A DNA stretch of 64,000 bases. Origin: CAYLKS01 sp964384205 [NCBI: uncultured bacterium]. Its GTDB lineage: Bacteria > JAGOEH01. Where the stretch lies: positions 18,096 to 82,095 of the forward strand of contig CAYLKS010000006.1 of the NCBI GenBank assembly GCA_964384205.1, read 5' to 3'. Positions 1 to 8,586 of this stretch are shown piece after piece. The notes under the pieces are model-generated. The model saw only the letters and a program-made list of their open reading frames with translations, ran no database searches and was not told where the DNA came from. How positions within the stretch are numbered: the first letter of the stretch is position 1; each line of letters opens with the position of its first letter. Made by a program: the position numbers and the translations under genes.

Positions 1-469
1 GCAACGCCTGGATTTTATCAGACGATACATTCTTAATAGAACTTGTCTGATCTTTTTTCATATCTATTTTTTCAGCTTGAACAACTACTTCCTCGCCCTG
101 GATAGCTGTAACTTCTAATTCAAAATTTAATCTTGTAGTTCTATTAACTGAAACTTCTACTTCTTTAACCACACCAGTTTTATAACCAATCATTTGTGCT
201 TTAACAGTGTATTTTCCCGGATCTACATTAATTATAAAATAATTTCCATTAATGTCTGCAACCCCCCCAATAGGAGATGCCATCTCTACCTCAATGCCTT
301 CCAACCATATTCCAGTTATCATTACTTGAGCACCAGGCAATGGCTCACCTGTCTCTTTATCTACCACCTTACCAGATATTTTTCCTGTTGTCTGGGCACT
401 AATAGTCCCCACCCAGAAGAACACTATAAAAACAATTGTCCCTAAAAGTAAAAACCAATTCTTTTTCAC
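1..469 (-). CDS. TonB-dependent receptor, N-terminal part (cut by window edge)
   Basis: Reverse-strand frame open from 469 to the window edge; 156 codons are visible. A GTG start at 467-469 is chosen because GGAGAG (475-480) lies 5 nt upstream; the ATG overlapping it is followed directly by a stop. Residues 1-27 are a signal peptide ending at SAQ. Residues about 30-105 are a carboxypeptidase-regulatory-like domain (GKISGKVVDKETGEPLPG, ADINGNYFI, GKYTVKAQMIGYK). The last visible part leads into a plug domain. This order is typical of SusC/CirA-like outer-membrane receptors that take up glycans, peptides or iron chelates. The substrate cannot be told because plug and barrel are missing. Confidence 0.85.
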   Translation of the reverse strand, partial: MKKNWFLLLGTIVFIVFFWVGTISAQTTGKISGKVVDKETGEPLPGAQVMITGIWLEGIEVEMASPIGGVADINGNYFIINVDPGKYTVKAQMIGYKTGVVKEVEVSVNRTTRLNFELEVTAIQGEEVVVQAEKIDMKKDQTSSIKNVSSDKIQAL

Positions 470-540
470 ATGTACTCTCCTTTTTTAGCTCTTTTTTTTA
501 AATTAACTTCATCAGTTTGTTAATTAAATTAATTAATTCT

Positions 541-569
541 AATATACTATTTTTATCTTTTTTTGTCAA
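541..569 (-). promoter_or_regulatory. sigma-70 promoter of the TonB receptor gene
   Basis: On the minus strand TTGACA (564-569) is followed by exactly 17 nt and TATATT (541-546). Start codon at 469 gives a leader of about 65 nt. The leader begins with TTAATTAA-type repeats at about 521-540. Confidence 0.75.
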
Positions 570-830
570 GTAAATATAACATATTTTTAAAAATTTCTAA
601 TTATAAATACAAATTAAATTTCTTTATAAATATCTATATAAAATAATCTCAAAATTAAGCAGTACACAATTAATTGTCCACCGCCTATCCTTTACATCAA
701 TTTATTATTTTTATATTAAAATTCAAAAATTATATTCTATACTGACTAAACAGATATAAAAAAAACTTAATAATTTTATAACTTAATAAATCCTATTTTA
801 GAAACCCTATCTTAACATTTTTATAAGATA
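570..830. other. AT-rich intergenic region with one IS-end-like motif
   Basis: No credible ORF on either strand. The only structure seen is the segment 659-682 around the perfect 12-nt palindrome ACAATTAATTGT (666-677), which resembles a segment upstream of the transposase fragment at the other end of the window. Confidence 0.4.
659..682. repeat. possible insertion-sequence end remnant
   Basis: The segment shares GCAGT, a common AATTAATTGT core and a following ACC with 63767-63791, with 4-6 differences between them. The second copy lies about 65 nt upstream of an IS256-like transposase start. AT-rich sequence makes chance similarity possible. Confidence 0.25.
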
Positions 831-1823
831 TTATTGGCTATTGTATAAACTCTCTATACTATTAATTAAACTATCTATTTTTAAAGATAATTTTTTCGCT
901 CCCTTTGGATTTAGATGATCTGAATCTGCAAAATCATCTACATGAAATATAGTGTCTTCAAGTAAATTAAAATAATAACAATTATCCTTCTCTTTAACAA
1001 TCTTAGTTATTGTATTAATAGTTATGTCAAGCTGTTTCTTATCAAGATTAGAAACATATGTTTTATATGCAGGACTTGTATAAAATATAACTTTAATATT
1101 TCTTCTTTTTGCAAAACTAATAATTTTTTGAATAATACTAATATTTTTACCTAATTTTGATAAATCTTTAAATGTATGTATAAGAGCCTTTACTTTACCC
1201 GATCTAACAAGATCATGAGATTCAATAGTACAAGCTCCAAAACCTAATAATCGACCTCGATTATAAAGGGATTGATACTGCTTATGATTTTCAACATCAT
1301 TTATAAAACCTAATTTAAAAAAACATATTGAAAGCTTATTTATAATATAGTAATTAAAAATACGTTTAATACTTTTTTTTAAATCTGTGTTTAAAAATTC
1401 AGAATAATCAGATAACCTATCTGTCAAATGCATGTGATAATATATATTATAATTTTTTATTCTTTCCCTACCTCCGAAATCTGACATATCAGCAAATAAG
1501 GTGAAATAGTCGATGGGTATTATAATATATTTCAAATTATTCCAATTATTTTTATATTTTTTAATAATTTCATAATCAATATCAATAGTTTGTAATGTCA
1601 AAGCTGCATTAAAAGCATTCCCATTAATAAATTCTGGGTTAATTCCAGAATATACATGAGAAGTTCCTAAAAATAATTTCTCTATTCGATTTGAATTTTC
1701 ATCTAAATATTGATTTTTGTATTTGTAAATATTGGGCATACTCCGTAATGAAAGTTCAATTATTATAGCAATTACAATATATGGTACTGTAAAATATATT
1801 AATTTCTTTAAAAACTTTTTCAT
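831..1823 (-). CDS. SGNH-fold O-acyltransferase partner protein (AlgJ/AlgX/DltD-like)
   Basis: 330 residues. One N-terminal transmembrane segment (about 8-24) is followed by an extracytoplasmic domain. GTSH at 53-56 (Ser55) has the form of an SGNH block I nucleophile, and DSDH at 300-303 the form of the catalytic DxxH. It ends 9 bp after the MBOAT gene on the same strand, so the two are one transcription unit. In known systems the MBOAT protein moves acyl groups across the membrane and the SGNH partner transfers them to a polysaccharide or other surface polymer. The substrate here is unknown. The ribosome-binding site is weak, which suggests translational coupling. Overall similarity to named families looks low. 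Confidence 0.65.
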   Translation of the reverse strand: MKKFLKKLIYFTVPYIVIAIIIELSLRSMPNIYKYKNQYLDENSNRIEKLFLGTSHVYSGINPEFINGNAFNAALTLQTIDIDYEIIKKYKNNWNNLKYIIIPIDYFTLFADMSDFGGRERIKNYNIYYHMHLTDRLSDYSEFLNTDLKKSIKRIFNYYIINKLSICFFKLGFINDVENHKQYQSLYNRGRLLGFGACTIESHDLVRSGKVKALIHTFKDLSKLGKNISIIQKIISFAKRRNIKVIFYTSPAYKTYVSNLDKKQLDITINTITKIVKEKDNCYYFNLLEDTIFHVDDFADSDHLNPKGAKKLSLKIDSLINSIESLYNSQ

Positions 1824-1832
1824 ATAAGCACT

Positions 1833-3281
1833 CTAAAATTGAAAATAAATAAATTGTTGTTGTCTTCCTGCAAACAATAGAATCATAATAATTATAATAT
1901 GATACATAGCATATCTTACTGGTCTTTTCCATGTAAGACCCAATTTTTCAATTGCATATTGATCATTTCTTCCAATCCATTCAATAATAATGAAGATAAA
2001 AATTAATATTGCAGTCTCTAAGCCATGCCTCATTCCTACAAAAAATGGAATTGTAAATAATGATTTTGAAAAAATTGTTGATAAATAACTCATTGCATGT
2101 CCAATATTATCAGCTCTAAAAAATACCCATGCTAAAACTGTTAATCCAAAAGTTATACTCATTTGTAAAAATTCTCTAATAGATGGCAATAACCTACCTT
2201 CTGCCACTGTATCTGTATGTACTCTATTTTTATTTAATAAAAGTAATGGTAAAAAATATACGGCATTTAAAGCACCCCAAACAATAAAAGTCCAATTCGC
2301 TCCATGCCAAAATCCACTTACTATAAATATTATAAAAGTATTTCTAATCCTCTTTAAAGTATTACAACGGCTGCCACCTAAGGGAATATAAAGATAATCT
2401 CTAAACCAACTCGATAAAGATATATGCCATCGCCTCCAAAATTCCGCAATATCTCTTGAAAAATAAGGAAAATTAAAATTCCGCATTAAATTAAATCCAA
2501 ATAATCTTGCTGTCCCAATTGCTATATCCGAATATCCAGAAAAATCTCCATATATCTGAAATGCAAAAAATAATACACCTACAACTAATGTACTGCCAGA
2601 ATAGTGACTTGAGTGATTAAAAATTTCATTTACTACTTCTGCTGCATTATCTGCAATCACAATCTTCTTAAAAAATCCCCACAACATCTGTCTTAAACCA
2701 TCAACTGCTTTATCATATTCAAATATCCTTCTCTTATAAAATTGTGGAAGTAAATTTCTTGCCCTTTCAATTGGCCCTGCCACTAACTGAGGGAAAAAAC
2801 TAACAAATGCCATAAAAGCAATAAAATTCTTTGTAGGTTCAAGCTTTCTCTTGTAAACATCAATACTATAACTCAATGTCTGAAAAGTATAAAAACTAAT
2901 TCCAACTGGTAAAATAATATTTAATCCTTGAGGTTTTATAGAATGTCCAAACAGAGTAAATACCTTTACAAAATTATCTAAAAAGAAATTATAATATTTA
3001 AAAAATCCTAAAAATCCAAGATTTATTAGTATACTTGTCCATAATAACAATTTTCTTTTAGTTGGATTTTCTTGTTTCTTCAAGCCACGACCAACGAAAT
3101 AATCAACTATTGTACTAAAAAAAATTAATGAAAGAAATCGCCAATCCCACCATCCATAAAAAACATAACTAGCAATAACTATAAAAAAATTTTGAAGTTT
3201 TAAATTCTTATTTACAACAAACCAATATATAAAAAATACTATGGGTAAAAATATTGCAAAATCTATTGAATTAAAAAGCAC
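1833..3281 (-). CDS. MBOAT O-acyltransferase (AlgI/DltB family)
   Basis: 482 residues, polytopic membrane protein. The family signatures are present: FWRRWHISLSSWFRDYLY from residue 281 and VSGFWHGANW (321-330), with His326 the expected catalytic histidine. GTG start at 3279-3281 is supported by GGAGAG (3288-3293) 6 nt upstream. First gene of a two-gene unit with the SGNH protein. It should catalyse transfer of an acyl (probably acetyl) group from a cytoplasmic donor across the membrane for O-acylation of an exported glycan. No polysaccharide synthesis genes lie next to it, so the acceptor cannot be named. Confidence 0.88.
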   Translation of the reverse strand: MLFNSIDFAIFLPIVFFIYWFVVNKNLKLQNFFIVIASYVFYGWWDWRFLSLIFFSTIVDYFVGRGLKKQENPTKRKLLLWTSILINLGFLGFFKYYNFFLDNFVKVFTLFGHSIKPQGLNIILPVGISFYTFQTLSYSIDVYKRKLEPTKNFIAFMAFVSFFPQLVAGPIERARNLLPQFYKRRIFEYDKAVDGLRQMLWGFFKKIVIADNAAEVVNEIFNHSSHYSGSTLVVGVLFFAFQIYGDFSGYSDIAIGTARLFGFNLMRNFNFPYFSRDIAEFWRRWHISLSSWFRDYLYIPLGGSRCNTLKRIRNTFIIFIVSGFWHGANWTFIVWGALNAVYFLPLLLLNKNRVHTDTVAEGRLLPSIREFLQMSITFGLTVLAWVFFRADNIGHAMSYLSTIFSKSLFTIPFFVGMRHGLETAILIFIFIIIEWIGRNDQYAIEKLGLTWKRPVRYAMYHIIIIMILLFAGRQQQFIYFQF

Positions 3282-3463
3282 TTATTTCTCTCCATATTTA
3301 TTTTTAAATGTTCTCTCTATAGATATAATACTCAATAAAATAACTAAACTTTACTATCAATATATACTTCACCAACACAACTTTATTTTTCTTATATATT
3401 TTGCCCATATCATACCCTTTTTACATCTACTCAGAAATATTACTATTAAAAACCATCATACTA

Positions 3464-3492
3464 TATATAAATTAAATAAATCCAAAAATCAA
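3464..3492 (-). promoter_or_regulatory. probable sigma-70 promoter for the MBOAT-SGNH unit
   Basis: TTGATT (3487-3492) is followed by 17 nt and TATATA (3464-3469) on the minus strand. This gives a leader of about 180 nt before the GTG start at 3281, unusually long for this window. No clear structure was recognised in the leader. Confidence 0.4.
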
Positions 3493-3831
3493 GTCTATTG
3501 TTAAAAATTTTTTGATACTTTAAAAAAATACTACCCTTTAAATAAAGAATACTTTACAATATTATGAATATTAAAATAATGACATAAGTTGGGGAGTTTT
3601 TTTATTAATTGCCTAAAAAAATAGAAAAAAATTAATAGAAGAATGGAATAATTAAAATAACAAATGACTATGATAGGAAAAAACAACTGCAGAAATTTTT
3701 ACACATAATTTAAGACTTAATTGACAGATACAATATATCTTTTACTTAATAAAATGATAAAAAACTTTACAATATTTTAGTCTAATAAATATACACAGCC
3801 ATAAAATTTACTACTCAATTAAATCCTTAAA
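3493..3831. other. AT-rich intergenic region, nothing recognised
   Basis: No supported ORF, RNA gene or terminator. A TTGACA at 3721-3726 lacks a good -10 box and would transcribe toward the end of a reverse gene. Confidence 0.4.
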
Positions 3832-4650
3832 TCAAAGAGTATCCCCTGGAATATCATAGCAAATCTGTTTATTTATATCAAATGTAAAAATATTTTCTGG
3901 ATTAGTAAGTCTAACTATTTTCACCTCTGCTATCCGTGATATTGGAACAATCATATCACTTATACCATTTGTACTTTTCTGACTAGACCAAAACATAATC
4001 CCTGGTTCACCATTTTTCATTTTTATCCATGAAAGAAAAATAACAGAATGACCAATGCCACTTTTCCAGCTAATATTCATAAAATCACCAGCAATAGCAT
4101 CCTTTGGTTTAACCTCTGTCCCCATTCCAGTATATTCTACAAGAGCAAAATATGAACCAAATCCATCAGCATTCCAATTACCCCAAAGTTTAACTTTATC
4201 CTCTCTTCTCCCGCCATCGGGCTCCTGCATTCTAATTGCCTCATAATGTGCACTATCCAAAAGCTCCTCTTTCCCATTCAATATCATATTCAGTGCTTCA
4301 ATAAATACTGCATAAGTAGAACCACTACAATAACTGGTCTTTCTTGGAGCATCCAATAATTTCTTCCCCAAAAAAGATAAATCATAACCTATGGGGGATT
4401 CTGGCGGGATTGAATCAATCCCTATAAAATATCCACCTCCATCTGGAAATTTTGACTGAACTAAATCTATAGCTTTCAAAATATATTTATTATATCCTTT
4501 TGCATATTTACCAAACATATTATAATGATTTGTATTCTTATATTGATAATTAATTGACTCAAATTCTGATTGATTTAATTCTAACCTTTTATTATTTGTA
4601 CAAATAATAAAAATAAATAAAAATGTTATCAAAAATTTTTTAAATTTCAT
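3832..4650 (-). CDS. secreted NlpC/P60- or CHAP-like cysteine peptidase/amidase (putative)
   Basis: 272 residues from the ATG at 4648-4650, which has GGGAGGAG upstream; a longer frame to 4701 would start upstream of the promoter. N-terminal hydrophobic segment 5-17 with Cys17 could be a signal anchor or a poor lipobox (IIC). SYCSGSTYAVF (Cys108) and GIGHSVIFLSW (His201) have the spacing and context of the Cys-His pair of the papain-like NlpC/P60 and CHAP folds, with WSSQ (Gln224) further on. I do not recognise a named family. The role is presumably cleavage of cell-wall peptide or another amide bond in the periplasm. Divergent from the PilZ gene. Confidence 0.45.
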   Translation of the reverse strand: MKFKKFLITFLFIFIICTNNKRLELNQSEFESINYQYKNTNHYNMFGKYAKGYNKYILKAIDLVQSKFPDGGGYFIGIDSIPPESPIGYDLSFLGKKLLDAPRKTSYCSGSTYAVFIEALNMILNGKEELLDSAHYEAIRMQEPDGGRREDKVKLWGNWNADGFGSYFALVEYTGMGTEVKPKDAIAGDFMNISWKSGIGHSVIFLSWIKMKNGEPGIMFWSSQKSTNGISDMIVPISRIAEVKIVRLTNPENIFTFDINKQICYDIPGDTL

Positions 4651-4673
4651 CTCTCTCCTCCCTTTTTTAATAA

Positions 4674-4701
4674 AATTTAAACAAAAAAATATACTTGTCA
4701 A
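4674..4701 (-). promoter_or_regulatory. sigma-70 promoter of the NlpC/P60-like gene
   Basis: Minus strand TTGACA (4696-4701), 16 nt, TAAATT (4674-4679). Transcription would start near 4667, about 17 nt before the start codon and just before the ribosome-binding site. Confidence 0.55.
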
Positions 4702-4748
4702 TAAAAAAGTCCTTGACTTTAATAGTTTTTTTATTTAATCATTACAAT

Positions 4749-5870
4749 ATGAATATATTCGCCAATAAAAAAAATAAAACTATTAGTGATATAAAATTAA
4801 TAAAAAAAATATTTGAAAAACTTACAGAAAATGAAAGTGAGATTGCAATATTCATTGATAAAAAGTATTTTACAACTATCAATCAGTATGAGCCACAAAA
4901 AAATGAAATTACTTTAGAATTTGAATTTAAACCCAATAAAAAAGAATTACTTAAAAACAAAGAATATAAAATAGAACTTAAAAAAAACGAAGAAATTTAC
5001 ACAGGAAAGGTTAATTTTTTAGACGGCGATAACCTAACATATAAATTTAATTTACCTACATTATTGCAAATAGATCAATATAATAAATTCTATAGAATAT
5101 TAATTCCTCCACGAATAGAAGCCTTTTTAGAGTGTTTTATTATAAGAAAAAGTCAATCTTTAGGTGAAATTTTTAACTTTACAATAAGAGATCTTTCCAT
5201 TGAAGGAGCTACAATAAATTTGCCAAATAACATAAATTTTCCTTTTTATCCAGGATACACAATAAAGAAAGCAACTATAAAAGGCTTAGATAAAGATATA
5301 ATAGTAGACATTATATTCAGAAAAATATCTACAAGATCAGCTTCTGTATATTTTATATATTATAATGATAAAGATAAAGAATATCTCAATAAAAACATCA
5401 TAGAAATTAGATTAGAACAAATAAAAAAACAAAAAGAAATGAAATTAGAAATTCAACCAGATGAGCAAAAAGTACAAAAAATAAAAAAAGAACTTCCAGA
5501 TAAAGAAAAAAATAAGGAGCAAGAACAAAAATTTGATGTGAGAATTCTAATAATAGACAATAACCCAGACGAAATTATAAATAAAATAAATGACAAATTT
5601 AAGGTAAAACTTACAAACTATGATAATTATCAAATATTTTTAAAAATAATTAAACCTCAAAAAATTATAATCAATTGTGGATACCTCAATGGTTACAAAA
5701 TCATTGAAGATGTTTTAAAAATTACAGAAGAGAAAAACATACCTATTTTTTTATATAAAAAAAATATTAGTGAAAATTTTTTAAAAGAAATACTTGCCAA
5801 AAATAAAAATATTCATTATTTTACAAATGAGGAAGATATTCAAGATATTTTCAATAAACTCTTAAATTAA
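4749..5870 (+). CDS. PilZ-domain protein with C-terminal degenerate receiver domain
   Basis: 373 residues from the ATG at 4749; an upstream TTG at 4695 is less likely, but neither has a clear ribosome-binding site. Residues about 25-105 resemble the YcgR N-terminal domain. Residues about 108-220 are PilZ-like, with DLSIEG (148-153) matching the DxSxxG signature; the usual RxxxR motif is reduced to QYNKFYR with only Arg116 kept, so cyclic-di-GMP binding may be weak. A lysine-rich linker (222-262) leads to RILIIDNNPD (265-274) and a Rossmann-like fold resembling a response-regulator receiver, but the phosphate-accepting Asp is replaced by Asn309 (IIINCG). It sits close to the flagellar island and may modulate motility. 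Confidence 0.6.
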   Translation: MNIFANKKNKTISDIKLIKKIFEKLTENESEIAIFIDKKYFTTINQYEPQKNEITLEFEFKPNKKELLKNKEYKIELKKNEEIYTGKVNFLDGDNLTYKFNLPTLLQIDQYNKFYRILIPPRIEAFLECFIIRKSQSLGEIFNFTIRDLSIEGATINLPNNINFPFYPGYTIKKATIKGLDKDIIVDIIFRKISTRSASVYFIYYNDKDKEYLNKNIIEIRLEQIKKQKEMKLEIQPDEQKVQKIKKELPDKEKNKEQEQKFDVRILIIDNNPDEIINKINDKFKVKLTNYDNYQIFLKIIKPQKIIINCGYLNGYKIIEDVLKITEEKNIPIFLYKKNISENFLKEILAKNKNIHYFTNEEDIQDIFNKLLN

Positions 5871-5973
5871 CAAATTTCAAAGAACCTACCATCAAGATAA
5901 TGTATGTTTCATATTTATTTATATGTGATAATAAAGATAATTTTTCAATAAAAAACCAATGAAAGGAGAGTAA

Positions 5974-7227
5974 ATGAATATTGCTACATTACAGAAAATG
6001 ACAATTTCCGAATTAACAGCTCTTGCAGAAAAACTTGAAATCAAAGATTATTCTGGACTCAAAAAAAATGAACTGGTATTTAAAATATTAAAAGCTCAAA
6101 CAGAAAAAGACGGCTATATCTTTACAGAAGGGGTAGTTCAAATAACAGAAGAAGGTTATGGTTTTCTAAGAACACCTGAACTCAACTATTTACCCGGTCC
6201 TGATGATGTTTATATTAGTCCCACTCAAATCAAAAAACTAAATCTAAGAACTGGAGATACAGTATCAGGTCAAGTACGAGCACCTAAAGATAATGAAAGA
6301 TACTACTCACTGGTAAAAGTAGAAGCAATAAATTACAATAATCCTGAAAGTGCTAAAAATAGACCTTTATTTGATAACTTAACTCCATTATATCCAGACG
6401 AACAAATCGTACTTGAGACAACCTCAAATAAGCACAATCTATCAATGAGAATCCTTGATCTTTTATGTCCAATAGGAAAAGGACAAAGAGGATTAATCAC
6501 AGCTCCTCCAAGAGCAGGAAAAACAATCTTATTGCAGGACATTGCAAATAGTATCTCTATAAATTATCCAAATATAAAACTTATTGTCTTGTTAATAGAT
6601 GAAAGACCCGAAGAAGTTACTGATATGAAAAGAAGTGTTAAAGCAGAAGTAATTAGTTCCACTTTTGACGAACCGCCAGAAAGACATGTTCAAGTTGCTG
6701 ATATGGTTTTAGAAAAGGCAAAAAGATTAGTTGAGCAGAAATTTGATGTAGTTATACTTTTGGATAGTATTACAAGACTTGCAAGAGCACATAATACTGT
6801 TGTACCTCATTCAGGGAAAATCCTATCAGGTGGTGTTGATTCAAATGCATTACACAGGCCCAAAAGATTCTTTGGTTCTGCCCGTAATATAGAAGAAGGT
6901 GGTAGTTTAACTATTATTGCAACAGCATTAATCGAAACCGGCAGCAGAATGGATGAGGTTATTTTCGAAGAATTTAAAGGTACTGGTAATATGGAATTAG
7001 TATTAGATAGAAAATTAAGTGATAAAAGAATATTTCCTGCTATTGATATTAACCGTTCCGGTACAAGAAAAGAAGAACTATTAATACCTGAAGAACAATT
7101 AAATAGAATATGGATTCTTAGAAAATTGTTGAATGAAATGACATCTGTTGAAGCAATGGAATTTTTATTAACAAGATTACGTTCAACGAAATCAAATAAA
7201 AAATTCTTAGAATCAATGAATGAATAA
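5974..7227 (+). CDS. rho: transcription termination factor Rho
   Basis: 417 residues, normal family length. N-terminal Rho domain with helix-extended region 1-45. RNA-binding primary site: [20 protein letters not shown] (61-80). Walker [11 protein letters not shown] (175-184), Walker B VVILLDS (259-265), then the R-loop region and SGGVDSNAL (285-293). Hexameric RNA-DNA helicase that ends transcription of untranslated RNA. Start ATG at 5974 follows GGAGAG closely. It is single-gene: an intrinsic terminator follows directly. Confidence 0.97.
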   Translation: MNIATLQKMTISELTALAEKLEIKDYSGLKKNELVFKILKAQTEKDGYIFTEGVVQITEEGYGFLRTPELNYLPGPDDVYISPTQIKKLNLRTGDTVSGQVRAPKDNERYYSLVKVEAINYNNPESAKNRPLFDNLTPLYPDEQIVLETTSNKHNLSMRILDLLCPIGKGQRGLITAPPRAGKTILLQDIANSISINYPNIKLIVLLIDERPEEVTDMKRSVKAEVISSTFDEPPERHVQVADMVLEKAKRLVEQKFDVVILLDSITRLARAHNTVVPHSGKILSGGVDSNALHRPKRFFGSARNIEEGGSLTIIATALIETGSRMDEVIFEEFKGTGNMELVLDRKLSDKRIFPAIDINRSGTRKEELLIPEEQLNRIWILRKLLNEMTSVEAMEFLLTRLRSTKSNKKFLESMNE

Positions 7228-7236
7228 AAATATATA

Positions 7237-7269
7237 CTGGGATATGATTTTTTCATATCTCAGTTTTTT
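7237..7269 (+). terminator. intrinsic terminator of rho
   Basis: 11-bp stem (7237-7247 with 7253-7263, one G-U pair), 5-nt loop and six T residues at 7264-7269. Confidence 0.9.
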
Positions 7270-7347
7270 ATTAAAAATATAAAAAAAATCCCTCTATCCT
7301 ATAATAAAATTTTATATAAATATTTTTTTCGAGTAAAATATATTTAC

Positions 7348-7662
7348 TTATTTAATTATTTTTAATATTTTTTCTGCAATTAAATTATGAACTTTCACAT
7401 CATCATAATAATGATTTTGTATTTTTTCTTTAATTTCTTCAATCCTTTTCCAATTAATTTCCTTCTCTTCCTCAATATTTTTTATAGCAGAACCAATAAT
7501 TTTATATGTATCTAATAGCTTTTTGCCCGTATTAGAAATTTTCACCTCATCTTTAAAATCTAATTCTTTCCCCTTTTTTTTATTACTTACATTGTTACTT
7601 TTCTCTTTTTCTTTGGCATGAATATCCTTCAAAAAAAAATCATCAATATAATTGATCTGCAT
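7348..7662 (-). CDS. flgM: anti-sigma-28 factor FlgM
   Basis: 104 residues. The C-terminal half has the FlgM pattern: DEVKISNTGKKLLDTYK, a charged linker, RIEEIKEKIQNHYYDD and HNLIAEKILK. The disordered lysine-rich N-terminus is normal. FlgM holds sigma-28 inactive until the hook is finished and FlgM is exported through the flagellar type III system. It is last in the fliS-flaG-flgM unit; AAAGGGAG precedes the ATG. Its presence agrees with the sigma-28 promoters seen before fliC and before the large surface-protein gene at 24247-28701. The gene for sigma-28 itself is not in the window. Confidence 0.8.
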   Translation of the reverse strand: MQINYIDDFFLKDIHAKEKEKSNNVSNKKKGKELDFKDEVKISNTGKKLLDTYKIIGSAIKNIEEEKEINWKRIEEIKEKIQNHYYDDVKVHNLIAEKILKIIK

Positions 7663-7674
7663 AATTAACTCCCT

Positions 7675-8052
7675 TTATGCTCTTTCATCTGTAATCAAAC
7701 CAGAAATTTCAGCAAGAGACTTTTCAATTTTCAATAAATAATCCGGTGGAATCTGCCTGATAACTTTATTTTTTTCAGAATCCACTACCTGAATTACTGT
7801 TCTATTATCGAAATCTCGCAAAATTTTAAATTTAATTTTTCTCTTAAACTGATTTAAATAGGTATTAATATTCTCAACCAAATTTCCAACTTCCACATCA
7901 TTTAATTTACTTTCTTTCATTTTTTCATTATTAGCAGTAGAACTAACATTTTTTTTATCATTAGCAGCAGATTGCTGCACTTTATGGGGCTCTAAAAAAG
8001 TCTTATTCAACCCCATAGAATTCAAATCTGAACTTCTAATTTTTATATCCAT
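7675..8052 (-). CDS. flaG: FlaG family flagellar protein
   Basis: 125 residues. Variable N-terminus, then the FlaG core: LNQFKRKIKFKILRDFDN, TVIQVVDSEKNKVIRQIPP and a C-terminal helix. FlaG proteins affect filament length and are usually next to flagellin, FliD and FliS. It has a good AAAGGAG site and lies between fliS and flgM with short gaps. No fliD is seen between fliC and fliS, where many genomes have it. Confidence 0.85.
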   Translation of the reverse strand: MDIKIRSSDLNSMGLNKTFLEPHKVQQSAANDKKNVSSTANNEKMKESKLNDVEVGNLVENINTYLNQFKRKIKFKILRDFDNRTVIQVVDSEKNKVIRQIPPDYLLKIEKSLAEISGLITDERA

Positions 8053-8070
8053 TTTTTGTCTCCTTTGTTG

Positions 8071-8508
8071 CTAAATAGAAATCCCTTCTGATGTTTTGTT
8101 AATGGAGACCTTTTGTTCAGATTGTTGTTTTTTAGCTAATTCTTTTTTAATCGCTTCTACCCATGCCTCTTTTAAACCTTTTAATAATTCAATAACTTCA
8201 TCTACAGGCTCCATAACGCCAAGGCCAACATTAACTTGATTTAATCTATAATCCATATAATCATACAATCTAAACAAAGGCAATGAAATCTCTTTTATTT
8301 CCATATTCAAAGAATTCTGTAATTCCCGAATAATTTTCTTACTTTTCATAATATATTGAAACGACTCATAAAAATTTTTCCTATTCTGCTCAATCTTTGA
8401 TTTTTCAAGGAACTTTATTGCATGTTCATAAGCCATAATCAATAATTTTTCTTTACTCTCAACATTTAGATTAATTTTGTTATAAGCATGAACAGCAGAA
8501 TTATACAT
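8071..8508 (-). CDS. fliS: flagellin export chaperone FliS
   Basis: 145 residues from the second ATG (8506-8508). The first ATG (8512-8514) lies directly against AAAGGA (8515-8520), leaving no spacing, so the second is the better start and gives the usual MYNSAVHAYNK beginning. All-helical chaperone that binds the C-terminal helix of flagellin and stops early polymerisation; recognisable by ESKEKLLIMAYEHAIKFL and the final amphipathic helices. First gene of fliS-flaG-flgM, separated from fliC by a terminator hairpin, so part of its transcription is probably read-through. Confidence 0.88.
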   Translation of the reverse strand: MYNSAVHAYNKINLNVESKEKLLIMAYEHAIKFLEKSKIEQNRKNFYESFQYIMKSKKIIRELQNSLNMEIKEISLPLFRLYDYMDYRLNQVNVGLGVMEPVDEVIELLKGLKEAWVEAIKKELAKKQQSEQKVSINKTSEGISI

Positions 8509-8537
8509 AGCCATTCCTTTCTTTTATATTATTTAAA

Positions 8538-8575
8538 CAAAATAGGGTGAATATATGAAAATTCACCCTATTTTG
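8538..8575 (-). terminator. fliC terminator hairpin
   Basis: Perfect 15-bp stem (8538-8552 with 8561-8575) and an 8-nt loop; on the minus strand the stem ends in TTTTG and is followed by TTTAAAT. Located between fliC and fliS. Confidence 0.8.
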
Positions 8576-8586
8576 TATTATATCAA

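Noticed and set aside
194-445. 83-codon plus-strand ORF
   Set aside because: Antisense to the TonB receptor N-terminus, which has a clear signal peptide and domain.
3241-3504. 87-codon plus-strand ORF
   Set aside because: It overlaps the start of the MBOAT gene on the other strand, has no ribosome-binding site and low-complexity composition.
3721-3748. TTGACA as a plus-strand promoter
   Set aside because: No good -10 box at 16-18 nt and no plus-strand gene follows.
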